From JBGPLH01 sp041486365 [NCBI: Thermodesulfobacteriota bacterium] (GTDB lineage Bacteria > JAUYMQ01): DNA of 9,390 nucleotides. Numbering within the stretch: position 1 is the first letter of the stretch; every line of letters begins with the position of its first letter. The stretch lies in contig JBGPLH010000107.1 of the NCBI GenBank assembly GCA_041486365.1, forward strand, positions 1 to 9,390, written 5' to 3'. A program made the translations under genes and the position numbers. The notes below the pieces were generated by a model. It was given only the letters and a program-made list of their open reading frames with translations. It was not told the DNA's origin and made no database searches. Positions 1-9,282 of this stretch are shown piece by piece.

Positions 1-2
1 AG

Positions 3-101
3 GCGGGCGACAGCCTCGCGGTGCCAAGGGGGACGGTTCACGGCGCGGAAGTCGTCGGCGAGCAGCCGGTCGTGAGCCTCGATGCGACGAGGAACCCGTG
101 A
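3..101 (+). CDS. Cupin-domain protein, C-terminal fragment (5' end outside window)
   Basis: The third forward frame is open from the window edge to a TGA at 99-101 and gives 32 residues. They contain GDSLAVPRGTVH, which fits the cupin motif 2 pattern G-x5-P-x-G-x2-H; the usual trailing Asn after x3 is not present. The histidine is normally one of the metal ligands of the small beta-barrel. The segment then ends in the short beta-strand tail (VVSLDATRNP) seen at the C terminus of many small single-domain cupins. Enzyme or sensor role cannot be told from this piece. The stop codon overlaps a GTG in the methyltransferase frame (GTGA, 98-101) and lies 26 bases before that gene's preferred ATG, so the two genes are probably in one transcript. 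Assignment rests on one motif in a short fragment. Confidence 0.6.
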   Translation, partial: AGDSLAVPRGTVHGAEVVGEQPVVSLDATRNP

Positions 102-114
102 CGGGCCCGCGCCT

Positions 115-120
115 GGAGAA
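115..120 (+). promoter_or_regulatory. Ribosome binding site deciding the methyltransferase start
   Basis: GGAGAA lies 7 bases before the ATG at 128 and is the best Shine-Dalgarno match here. The competing GTG at 98 has GAGGA at 89-93 only 4 bases ahead. The competition matters because the GTG would overlap the cupin stop. Confidence 0.5.
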
Positions 121-127
121 GCCTGCC

Positions 128-895
128 ATGACCGGCCGCCAAACCTGGGACCCGGATCGCTATGCCCGCAATGCCCGGTTCGTGAGCGACCTCGGCATGC
201 CGGTGGTCGAGCTGCTGGCCCCGACCCGGGGCGAGCGCATCCTCGATCTCGGCTGCGGCGACGGCGCGCTGACGGAGAAGCTCGTGGCGATGGGCTGCGA
301 GGTCGTCGGCGTGGACGGGAGCGCCGCGCAGGTGGAAGGGGCGCGCGCGCGAGGCCTGGATGCCCGCGTGATGGACGGCGAGCGGCTCGATTTCGAGAAT
401 GCTTTCGACGCCGTCTTCAGCAACGCCGCGATGCACTGGATGAAGCGCGCGGACGACGTGATCGCAGGGGTCCGGCGCGCGCTGCGGCCCGGCGGGCGAT
501 TCGTCGGGGAGTTCGGAGGACACGGCTGCGTGAACACCATCCGGAACGCGATTCACGGGGCCCTGCGCAGCCGCCGGATCGATCCCGGTCGGGTGGATCC
601 CTGGTACTTCCCGACCGTGGAGGAGTACGGCGGGCGGCTCCGCGCGGGAGGGTTCACGATCGACACCATCGCGCTCATCCCGCGGCCGACGCCGCTCCCG
701 GGCGACATCACGGGCTGGCTCGACACCTTCTGCGAGAGCTTCACGGCGGCGCTCCCCGCCGGGGAGCGTCCGGCATTCATCGACGAGGTGCGGGAGTCGC
801 TTCGCCCTTCGCTCTGCGACGCGGAAGGGAACTGGACGGCCGACTACGTGCGACTGCGCTTCGCGGCACGGAAGGCCAAGGGGGCAGGCGCGTGA
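128..895 (+). CDS. Class I SAM-dependent methyltransferase
   Basis: This 255-residue protein is a soluble Rossmann-fold methyltransferase that should transfer a methyl group from S-adenosylmethionine to an unidentified small acceptor. Motif I (ILDLGCGDG) is at residues 38-46. The acidic residue expected to hold the SAM ribose is D63 in GVDGS. The FDAVFSNAAMHWM segment (93-105) is the usual strand-4 region, and ALRPGGRF (118-125) is the post-motif strand/turn. The N-terminal WDPDRYARNARFV and the C-terminal half resemble the methyltransferases broadly labelled trans-aconitate-methyltransferase-like, but the substrate is not deducible. I chose ATG 128 over GTG 98 because of the GGAGAA in front of it and because relatives begin just before the WDPxRYA segment. 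Its stop overlaps the start of the flavoprotein gene, implying translational coupling and a shared pathway. Confidence 0.88.
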   Translation: MTGRQTWDPDRYARNARFVSDLGMPVVELLAPTRGERILDLGCGDGALTEKLVAMGCEVVGVDGSAAQVEGARARGLDARVMDGERLDFENAFDAVFSNAAMHWMKRADDVIAGVRRALRPGGRFVGEFGGHGCVNTIRNAIHGALRSRRIDPGRVDPWYFPTVEEYGGRLRAGGFTIDTIALIPRPTPLPGDITGWLDTFCESFTAALPAGERPAFIDEVRESLRPSLCDAEGNWTADYVRLRFAARKAKGAGA

Positions 896-2181
896 AGGTG
901 ATCGTGGTCGGGGCGGGAATCGCGGGGCTCGGCGCGGGAACGTACCTGGCCGCGCGGGGGCACGACGTGGAGATCCTCGAGGCGCAGGACCGGATCGGCG
1001 GCCGCGCGCTGACGCTCGAAAGGAAGAAAACCGGCGATTGCTGCGACGTCGGCACGCAGTACTATCACTCGTCCTACCGCCGGGCGCTGGCGCTGATGCG
1101 GGAGGTCGGCATCGACCGGACGCTGTCGACGATCCACGGCAAGACGCGCTTCTTCGACGAGAGGGCGCCCGGCGGCTCCTACCTGCTCGGTCATCGTCTC
1201 CCCTGGTTCAAGCCCGAGGGTGTCGGCGGCAACCTGAAGCTCGCGGGTTTCCTGCTCCACCGGCTGCTGCGCCATCCGATGGACACCTTCGCGCTGGAGG
1301 ATCGTCCGGTGCCGGATGGGCTGCGCGCGCTCGACGTGGCGGGCGACCGGCTTCGCCTGGAGTGCCTCGTCCGTCCGGTGCTGCGCGCCGGCGTGCTCTC
1401 GGAGCCCGAGACCGCGGACGTGAGCCTGCTTCATCTCGTGCGACTCCTCCGGATAATCGTCCTCACCGACTACCTGAGCCCCTCCGGCGGGATGGCCTCC
1501 TTTCACACAGCCCTCGCCGCGCGCCTCCCGGTGCGGCTCGAGACGCCGGTCGAGCGGCTCGTGGTGGAAAGCGGCCGGGTCACGGGCGTGGCGCTCGGCG
1601 GATCGGGGGCGGTGCTGCGCGCCGATCACGTCGTCGTGGCGGCGACGGCGCCCCAGGCGGCGGCGATGTGCCCCGCGGACTGGGAGGTCGAGCGCGGCTT
1701 CCTCGGCTCGGTTCGCATCCCGCCGGCCGTGATCGTGTCGTTCTTCCTCGATCGGCCCCTCGAGAAGGACGTCTGGTCGTACATGTTCCCCGCGGAGAAG
1801 GGGCGCATAGTGAGCTTTGCCACGGACGCCGCACGGAAGAACCCCGCGATGGTGCCCTCGGGGAAATCGATCCTGCAGGCCTGGCCGGTCCATCCCGCAT
1901 CGGAGGAGATCGCGCCCCTTTCCGATGAGGACGTGGCCGGCCGCTGCCGGCGCGAGATGGAGGATGTCATGCCGGGCGTCTCCTCCTGGATCGAGGAGGC
2001 CCACGTGACGCGTCACCCCGCCGGCGTTCCCTGGACCCCGGTGGGGCATTCGGCGCGCGCCCTCGCCTTCCTGCGGAGCGCCGACGCGCGGCCCGGAGTC
2101 TCCTTCTGCGGCGACTACCTCACGGGCGGCTACCTCGAGCCCGCGCTCTGGAGCGCCGAGCGGGCCGCGCAGCGGATCTGA
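892..2181 (+). CDS. FAD-dependent amine oxidase / desaturase-like oxidoreductase
   Basis: This 429-residue flavoprotein belongs to the broad family of flavin amine oxidases, protoporphyrinogen oxidases and carotenoid desaturases. The N terminus carries the FAD-binding Rossmann motif VVGAGIAGLGAG (residues 5-16), with E30 as the expected ribose-binding acid and DRIGGRA (33-39) as the second conserved segment. A GTQYYH stretch follows at 54-59. The C-terminal FAD motif is GDYLTGGYLEPALWSAERAA (407-426), so both ends are intact. No signal peptide is visible, so it should be cytosolic. Translation starts at GTG 892, overlapping the methyltransferase TGA (GTGA, 892-895); the longer open frame upstream is only the reading of that gene in another frame. 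The substrate could be an amine, a porphyrinogen or a polyene-like molecule. Family assignment is firm; the reaction is not. Confidence 0.88.
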   Translation: MKVIVVGAGIAGLGAGTYLAARGHDVEILEAQDRIGGRALTLERKKTGDCCDVGTQYYHSSYRRALALMREVGIDRTLSTIHGKTRFFDERAPGGSYLLGHRLPWFKPEGVGGNLKLAGFLLHRLLRHPMDTFALEDRPVPDGLRALDVAGDRLRLECLVRPVLRAGVLSEPETADVSLLHLVRLLRIIVLTDYLSPSGGMASFHTALAARLPVRLETPVERLVVESGRVTGVALGGSGAVLRADHVVVAATAPQAAAMCPADWEVERGFLGSVRIPPAVIVSFFLDRPLEKDVWSYMFPAEKGRIVSFATDAARKNPAMVPSGKSILQAWPVHPASEEIAPLSDEDVAGRCRREMEDVMPGVSSWIEEAHVTRHPAGVPWTPVGHSARALAFLRSADARPGVSFCGDYLTGGYLEPALWSAERAAQRI

Positions 2182-2255
2182 CCGGCGCGGCGGACGCACC
2201 CGGCGGACCCGAAACCTGACACCGACACCCGCCTCCGGCATCCAAGCCCTCGGAC

Positions 2256-2272
2256 CGCGGCTCCCCGCCGCG
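2256..2272 (+). other. Short GC hairpin in the 2182-2304 gap
   Basis: CGCGGC (2256-2261) and GCCGCG (2267-2272) can pair as a 6-bp stem around a TCCCC loop. No T-run follows, so it is not a convincing intrinsic terminator. In such GC-rich DNA it may be chance. I see no convincing promoter in this 123-base gap. Confidence 0.2.
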
Positions 2273-2304
2273 CACCGGACTCTTCATCACCATCGGGAGG
2301 CCCC

Positions 2305-2964
2305 ATGTACAGGACGAAGCCCGCCCTCGACTGCGACATGCCCGCGAGAGAGACGCTCCGCGTGATCGCGCTCAACGGTTCCCTGAAGCACGAGCCGGCG
2401 ATCTCCAACACCGAAGAGCTGGCCCAGGAGGTGATTCGCTACATGGGCACCGCCTGCGAGGTCTCCTCCGAGGTGATCCGCCTGGCGGATCGGAACATCC
2501 CGGTCGGCCTCGACTTCCGGGAGTCGGGCGAGGACGACTGGCCGTCGATCGTCGTGAAGATCAAGGCGGCGGACATCGTGCTGTTCGCGACGCCGGTCTG
2601 GTGGGGTGGGCGGTCGAGCCTCATGCAGCGGGTGATCGAGCGGCTCGATGCGCTCGACGAGGAGTATCACGCCTCCGGCCGCAGCGCGCTCTACAACAAG
2701 GTTGCCGGGATCGTGGTCACCGGGAGCGAGGACGGCGCGCTCCACACGATGGGGACGATCATGATGGTCCTCACGTGGATGGGCTTCACCCTGCCGCCCG
2801 AGTGCGCCGCCTACTGGATCGGCGAGGTGGGCTTCCCGCCCTCGGAGGACCGGGAGAAGCGCCTGAAGAACGCCGCGACGAGCGCGATGGCGAAGAACCT
2901 CGCCCGCAACCTCGTGTACTACGCCCAGCTCCTGAAGAAGCACCCGCTCACGCCGCGCAAGTGA
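2305..2964 (+). CDS. Flavodoxin-fold NAD(P)H-dependent FMN reductase-like protein
   Basis: This 219-residue soluble protein has the flavodoxin-like fold of NADPH-dependent FMN reductases and flavodoxin-family oxidoreductases. Residues 19-36 form the first strand and phosphate-binding loop (RVIALNGSLK followed by SNT), which should hold the FMN phosphate. Residues 91-102 (IVLFATPVWWGG) form the next conserved strand and loop that stacks beside the flavin. The later VAGIVVTGSEDG is the third strand-loop. It would reduce FMN or a bound substrate using NAD(P)H. ATG 2305 is supported by GGGAGG at 2295-2300, four bases upstream; an internal ATG at 2338 lacks a comparable site. It lies 123 bases after the FAD oxidoreductase on the same strand and might supply it with electrons or reduced flavin, but that is inference from position. 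Confidence 0.8.
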   Translation: MYRTKPALDCDMPARETLRVIALNGSLKHEPAISNTEELAQEVIRYMGTACEVSSEVIRLADRNIPVGLDFRESGEDDWPSIVVKIKAADIVLFATPVWWGGRSSLMQRVIERLDALDEEYHASGRSALYNKVAGIVVTGSEDGALHTMGTIMMVLTWMGFTLPPECAAYWIGEVGFPPSEDREKRLKNAATSAMAKNLARNLVYYAQLLKKHPLTPRK

Positions 2965-2995
2965 GCCGCGGCGCTCCCGCTTGCGAACGGTACTC

Positions 2996-3001
2996 CGGAG
3001 G
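2996..3001 (+). other. Strong Shine-Dalgarno sequence without a normal start codon
   Basis: GGAGGT sits six bases before an ATA (3008) that is in frame with the downstream membrane-protein gene. No ATG, GTG or TTG follows at a usable distance in that frame. It may be an orphan, a rare ATA start, or a sign of a base change from ATG. Confidence 0.35.
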
Positions 3002-3067
3002 TTCACGATAGCTCGCCGGCCGGCATCGCGGCCCGGCCCGTCACCCCGATCGCTCCGGTCCGCCGCC

Positions 3068-3658
3068 ATGTCGCCCACCAACCTTCCCCCCGACGAACCG
3101 AGCCCGCGCCTGCCCGATTGCCCCATCCGGGAGGAGGCCGTGGGCGGGTCCGACCGGTTCCGGATCCCGCCGGGCCGGGACGTCGTGCCGCTCGGAGGGT
3201 TCCTCTTCGTCACGGGATGGTTCCTCTTCTGGGGGCTCGCGATCGCCTGGTACCTGTTCGTGCCGAGCGATCACGGCACGGGATTCACAATCCTCGCGCT
3301 GGGCATGTCCTCCTTCGGGCTCTACTTCTCGTCGATGGTCTTCGTCCCCGCGGCCGTGGCCCGATTCGCGGTCGAGACGCTCACGCTGGGGCCGGAGGGT
3401 TTCGCCCGCGAGATCCGCCTGGGCCCCCTCGCGTTCACGCGCCGTGTGGAACTCGCGGCGGCGAGCGCCTTCCGGCTCGAGATGTTTCCGAGCGGGATGT
3501 CGGGCCGCGGACCCCGCCGCTGGACCTGTCATATCGCCCTCGCCCGCAGTGAGGGCGCGCCCTTGCGGTTCGCCGAAGGGGCGCGCGACGAGGACAAGGC
3601 CTGGCTCGCCGACCGTCTGAACGACCGTCTGAGCGCCCACCGCGAGGGCGCGGCCTGA
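3068..3658 (+). CDS. Two-helix inner-membrane protein, possible PH-like C-terminal domain
   Basis: I do not recognise this gene. From ATG 3068 it encodes 196 residues. The first 38 or so are polar and proline-rich. Two hydrophobic segments follow at about 39-64 and 72-100, separated by a short loop (PSDHGTG), which suggests a helical hairpin in the inner membrane with both ends in the cytosol. Residues 102-196 alternate short hydrophobic strands ([39 protein letters not shown]) and end in an amphipathic helix ([15 protein letters not shown]). This arrangement resembles bacterial PH-like membrane proteins, but the match is by shape only. No clear ribosome site precedes ATG 3068; the frame stays open back to a TTG at 2981, and the best Shine-Dalgarno faces an ATA at 3008. 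It ends 94 bases before uvrA, and the uvrA promoter lies between them. Confidence 0.6.
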   Translation: MSPTNLPPDEPSPRLPDCPIREEAVGGSDRFRIPPGRDVVPLGGFLFVTGWFLFWGLAIAWYLFVPSDHGTGFTILALGMSSFGLYFSSMVFVPAAVARFAVETLTLGPEGFAREIRLGPLAFTRRVELAAASAFRLEMFPSGMSGRGPRRWTCHIALARSEGAPLRFAEGARDEDKAWLADRLNDRLSAHREGAA

Positions 3659-3674
3659 GGACGGAAGAATCTTG

Positions 3675-3685
3675 ACCCCGGGGGT
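3675..3685 (+). promoter_or_regulatory. Small inverted repeat touching the uvrA -35 region
   Basis: ACCCC-G-GGGGT is a perfect 5-bp inverted repeat with a one-base centre that ends on the first base of the proposed -35 hexamer. It could be an operator half-site pair. It does not match the LexA boxes I know (CTGT-N8-ACAG, GAAC-N4-GTTC or GTTC-N7-GTTC). Confidence 0.2.
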
Positions 3686-3713
3686 TGGAGCGGGCGCCGG
3701 GGCTGCGTATACT
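3685..3713 (+). promoter_or_regulatory. Probable sigma-70-type promoter of uvrA
   Basis: TTGGAG (3685-3690) and TATACT (3708-3713) are separated by 17 bases. The -10 matches TATAAT at five of six positions; the -35 matches TTGACA at three. The AT-rich patch stands out in this GC-rich DNA. Transcription would begin near 3720, leaving a leader of about 33 bases before the uvrA ATG. A TTGACC at 3672 is too far from the -10 (30 bases) to be its partner. Confidence 0.5.
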
Positions 3714-3752
3714 TCATCGCTTGCCTCCGAATTCTCCAGGGCCGGGTCCCCG

Positions 3753-6596
<2,844 letters not shown>

Positions 6597-6650
6597 CGGC
6601 GCTCCGGCCTTCGCGATCCGCTTCCCCGAATGGCTCCGGAAGAGCGCCGC

Positions 6651-7700
6651 GTGACCCGTTCGCTCCTCTCCGTCTCCCTGCTCGCCGCGATCGTGCTCGC
6701 GGCGCCGGCCCCCGCCTTTCCGGCGCCCGCTGCCGGATCCACCGGAGCGGCGCCCCGCCATCCGGTTCCCTCCGTGCCGCGCCTCGAGGGTTTCTACGAC
6801 ATCGCCACCGCGAGCGCCGCCGAGCTGAAGCGGGTGAACGCGGAGAACACGGCAATCCGGCGGATCCGGATCGGGGACACGCTCGACTACCTCTACCGCC
6901 GACACGGCAAGCCCCGCACCGTCACGGAGAAGAGCAAGGGGACCCCGGGCTACTACCGGATCCTCGGCTACGACGACTTCGACGTGCGGGTGGACGCCGA
7001 CGGGCGGATCTCGCGCATCCGCGTGCGCGCGAGCGGCGCGTGGATGATGCACAACGGCCTCCGGGGTCTCATGCAGGACTTCGACGAGACGCGCATGCGG
7101 CGGTTGTTCGGCTGGAACTACCGGCGCCAGCTCCAGCGCGTCCACGTCTGGCGCATCAGCCGAAGCCGCTTCGCCCAGGACGAGGACCGGGAGCGCCTGC
7201 TCCGCATGGTGCGGCAGTACTACAAGCTCCCCACGCGCGACGCGGCGGAGAAGAAGATCATCCGCGCCTGGGACACGGTGTACGTCTACCCCGAGCGCGG
7301 GCTCGGCATGCGGATATACAGCAACATCCCCATCGCGGGCCGCTTCAAGGCGGACTTCGTGCTCATGAAGCCCCTGCCCCCGGAGCGAGCGGCCTCGCCC
7401 GCGTCCGGCGCCGACCCTCCTTCCGGCAAGATCACGCCCCCCGCGGGCAGCGCGACGCGGCCCGCCGCCACGACGGCCCCTCCTGACTGGACGCGCGATC
7501 GGGCACTGGAGGCCGAGCTCGCCCTGCGCGACGTCCGGGGCGTCACGATCCTGCGCAAGGGGCGATCGCTCCGGCTCCGCGGGACCGTGGGGGACGACCC
7601 GACGCTTCGCAGCGTCTATGAGTTCATCCGGGAGAAGGGCTTCGGCGAGGTGGACTACGGCGTGGAGGTGCGCGGGCGCGCGCCTCGGACGCCGAAATGA
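6651..7700 (+). CDS. Exported protein of unknown function with two domains and a Pro/Ala linker
   Basis: I do not recognise this 349-residue protein. From GTG 6651 it begins with a Sec-type signal peptide: TRS, a hydrophobic core LLSVSLLAAIVLAA, then APA-FPA cleavage candidates near residues 22-25; no lipobox cysteine is seen. The mature first domain (about 40-240) contains IGDTLDYLYRRHGKP followed by a strand-rich DDFDVRVDADGRISRIRV; this G-x-T...G-x-P pattern faintly recalls SmpA/OmlA-type envelope domains. A proline/alanine/threonine linker spans about 243-281. The last 65 residues form a small strand-helix-strand domain (RGVTILRKGRSLRLRGTV, then a helix and VDYGVEVRG) with slight likeness to BON domains. 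GTG 6651 is preferred over ATG 6630 because GGAAGAG lies six bases before it and the signal peptide then begins directly. It sits 54 bases after uvrA with no terminator between, so read-through from uvrA is likely. Confidence 0.72.
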   Translation: MTRSLLSVSLLAAIVLAAPAPAFPAPAAGSTGAAPRHPVPSVPRLEGFYDIATASAAELKRVNAENTAIRRIRIGDTLDYLYRRHGKPRTVTEKSKGTPGYYRILGYDDFDVRVDADGRISRIRVRASGAWMMHNGLRGLMQDFDETRMRRLFGWNYRRQLQRVHVWRISRSRFAQDEDRERLLRMVRQYYKLPTRDAAEKKIIRAWDTVYVYPERGLGMRIYSNIPIAGRFKADFVLMKPLPPERAASPASGADPPSGKITPPAGSATRPAATTAPPDWTRDRALEAELALRDVRGVTILRKGRSLRLRGTVGDDPTLRSVYEFIREKGFGEVDYGVEVRGRAPRTPK

Positions 7701-7717
7701 CGGGCGCGCCGGCCCCC

Positions 7718-7747
7718 TTGACGCGGCGCGCATCCTTCCCCTAGGGT
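7718..7747 (+). promoter_or_regulatory. Probable promoter of the TPR-barrel gene
   Basis: TTGACG (7718-7723) matches five of six -35 positions, and TAGGGT (7742-7747) lies 18 bases downstream, keeping only the first two and last -10 bases. The start of transcription would be near 7754, about 46 bases before the GTG start. It lies in the only gap between the two envelope-protein genes. Confidence 0.45.
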
Positions 7748-7799
7748 GGCCGCGGTGTCGCGCGGCACCGACATCGCCCCGCCGCGCCGGGAGGATCGC

Positions 7800-9218
7800 G
7801 TGACGACGAGCGTTGCCCGAGCCCGTTTCCGGACCCACCTCCCCCGTTTTCTCCCTCTCGCCTTCTTCCTCGCCGCGGTGATCAGTCCCGTCCCCGTGGG
7901 GGCCTCCGAGCAGTCGGAGGTCCTCTTCACCCAGGGGCTCGCGGCGCTCCGCAGGAGCGATCTCGCGACGGCGCGCGCGCGCCTCGAGGAGGCCGCGAAG
8001 GCCGATCCTTCCGACGCCGCGGCGCGGTACTGGCTCGGAATCGCCTGCGCGCGCCAGGGCGACGACCGCGCGGCGGAGGCGGCCTTCGACGAGGCGATCG
8101 CGATCGATCCCGCGTACTCGGAAGCGATCCTCTCCCGCGGGAACGCGCGGGCCCGGCTCGGCGAGCGCGCGGCGGCGCGGCGCGACTGGTCGCGCGCGGC
8201 GGAGATCGCCGTCGGCACGCCGGTGGAGCGCGAGGCGCGAAGACAGATGGACATCCCGCGCGCCCGCGGCGGCAAGGCGCGCGACTGGGACGCGTCGATC
8301 GGGCTCGGCGTCGAGTACGACACGAACGTGAACCTGTTCCCGAATCAGGGAGACGCCCCGCTGACGGCGACGGGGGTCCCCTTCCGGCCGGACGGTCATC
8401 GCAGCGACACGCGGTTCCTTTATGAGGTGAACGCGGGCTACCGGTTCGTCGACGACGACACCTGGACGGTGGGCACGCGACAGTGGCTTCGCGCGGCCAC
8501 ACAGGTTCGCACGGAGGAGGTGAGCTTCATCGACTACTCCCCTTCCCTCTACGTGAACTACAAGGCCGATCCCGTGACGATCGGCCTGCAGTACACGTTC
8601 ACGCTCTTCGGGGAGGGGGGAGATATGTTCCTCACGCGGCATCAGATCGAGCCGAGTCTCACGGTGCGCGAGGGATCGGAATCCTGGACACGCCTGTGGT
8701 ACCGCTACGCGCACGACGACTACCAGTACGCGACGACCCGGAACATCAACCAGGACGGTTCGGGGAACACCGTGGGCGCCGACCAGTACCTGCTCCTCTT
8801 CGACAAGCGCGGCTACGCGCGCGCGGGCCTGGCCTTCGAGCGGGACCTGACGGAGGGCACCGAGTACGACGCGTCCTTCTTCACCCTGAACGCGGAGCTG
8901 CTCGCGCCGCTGCCGGGCGACGTCTTCCTGCGGATCCAGGGCGGGCAGCTCTGGGGCGACTACGACAACCGGAGCATTTACAGCCGCCCGCCGGTCCTCT
9001 TCTTCTTCACGGGCCCCTTCAACACGGGCCCCGTCGCGATCCCCACCGGCGAACGCCAGCGCCAGAAGCTCACCAACGCGGCGGCCACGCTCTCCCGCGA
9101 CTTCGGAGTCCACTGGACCCTCGCGACCCGGTACGGCTACTACGTGAACCAGTCGACGGTCGACGCCTACGACTACAACCGGAGCATCTACTCACTCTTC
9201 GCGTCCTACCGCTTCTGA
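7800..9218 (+). CDS. TPR-containing outer-membrane beta-barrel protein
   Basis: This 472-residue protein carries an N-terminal signal peptide (basic residues to about 16, hydrophobic core LPLAFFLAAVISPV, likely cleavage after VGA at 35). Three TPR-like repeats follow at about 39-72, 73-106 and 107-140, with hallmark pieces such as ARYWLGIACARQGDDRAAEAA and the DP turns. From about 163 to the end the chain is rich in alternating aromatic/polar strands, opening with SIGLGVEYDTNVNLFP and closing on SLFASYRF, whose last phenylalanine is the usual signal for outer-membrane barrel assembly. TPR-then-barrel layouts occur in Slam (DUF560) surface-export proteins and PgaA-like polysaccharide exporters, so export of a protein or polymer is possible, but neither is established here. 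GTG 7800 is fixed by GGGAGGA at 7789-7795. The next gene encodes another exported protein and may be its partner. Confidence 0.78.
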   Translation: MTTSVARARFRTHLPRFLPLAFFLAAVISPVPVGASEQSEVLFTQGLAALRRSDLATARARLEEAAKADPSDAAARYWLGIACARQGDDRAAEAAFDEAIAIDPAYSEAILSRGNARARLGERAAARRDWSRAAEIAVGTPVEREARRQMDIPRARGGKARDWDASIGLGVEYDTNVNLFPNQGDAPLTATGVPFRPDGHRSDTRFLYEVNAGYRFVDDDTWTVGTRQWLRAATQVRTEEVSFIDYSPSLYVNYKADPVTIGLQYTFTLFGEGGDMFLTRHQIEPSLTVREGSESWTRLWYRYAHDDYQYATTRNINQDGSGNTVGADQYLLLFDKRGYARAGLAFERDLTEGTEYDASFFTLNAELLAPLPGDVFLRIQGGQLWGDYDNRSIYSRPPVLFFFTGPFNTGPVAIPTGERQRQKLTNAAATLSRDFGVHWTLATRYGYYVNQSTVDAYDYNRSIYSLFASYRF

Positions 9219-9226
9219 GCGAGGAG

Positions 9227-9249
9227 CGGGACCCGCGCGCCGGGTCCTG
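9227..9249 (+). other. Strong RNA hairpin between the barrel gene and the next exported protein
   Basis: Bases 9227-9235 pair with 9241-9249 around a CGCGC loop, giving nine base pairs including a perfect GGACCCG/CGGGTCC and one G-U. It begins eight bases after the stop codon. No T-run follows, so it is unlikely to be a simple terminator. It may partly reduce read-through or protect the upstream message. Confidence 0.45.
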
Positions 9250-9282
9250 GAGCCAGGCCGACGTCCCCCAAGGAGAACTCCG

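Noticed and set aside
82-891. Upstream extension of the FAD oxidoreductase frame
   Set aside because: The extension is Arg-rich shadow sequence over the methyltransferase. The conserved FAD motif starts at GTG 892, where family members begin.
844-2241. Minus-strand open frame of 465 codons opposite the FAD oxidoreductase
   Set aside because: It is antisense to a clear flavoprotein and has the same low-complexity Arg/His-rich composition; no ribosome site or family resemblance.
2216-2244. CTGACA with a possible -10 at 17 bases as a promoter for the flavin reductase
   Set aside because: The would-be -10 (CATCCA) keeps only two of six consensus bases; too weak to list.
7494-7690. BON domain at the C terminus of the exported protein
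   Set aside because: Only a loose strand-helix-strand likeness (LRLRGTV); the conserved glycines and helix pattern are not clear enough to assign it.
7701-7714. GC-rich palindrome after the exported-protein gene as a terminator
   Set aside because: The stem is only about four pairs, it lacks a T-run, and it lies immediately before a likely -35 box.
7800-9218. Naming the TPR-barrel protein Slam or PgaA
   Set aside because: The layout fits, but I cannot see diagnostic family motifs and no lipoprotein substrate or polysaccharide-synthesis gene is adjacent.
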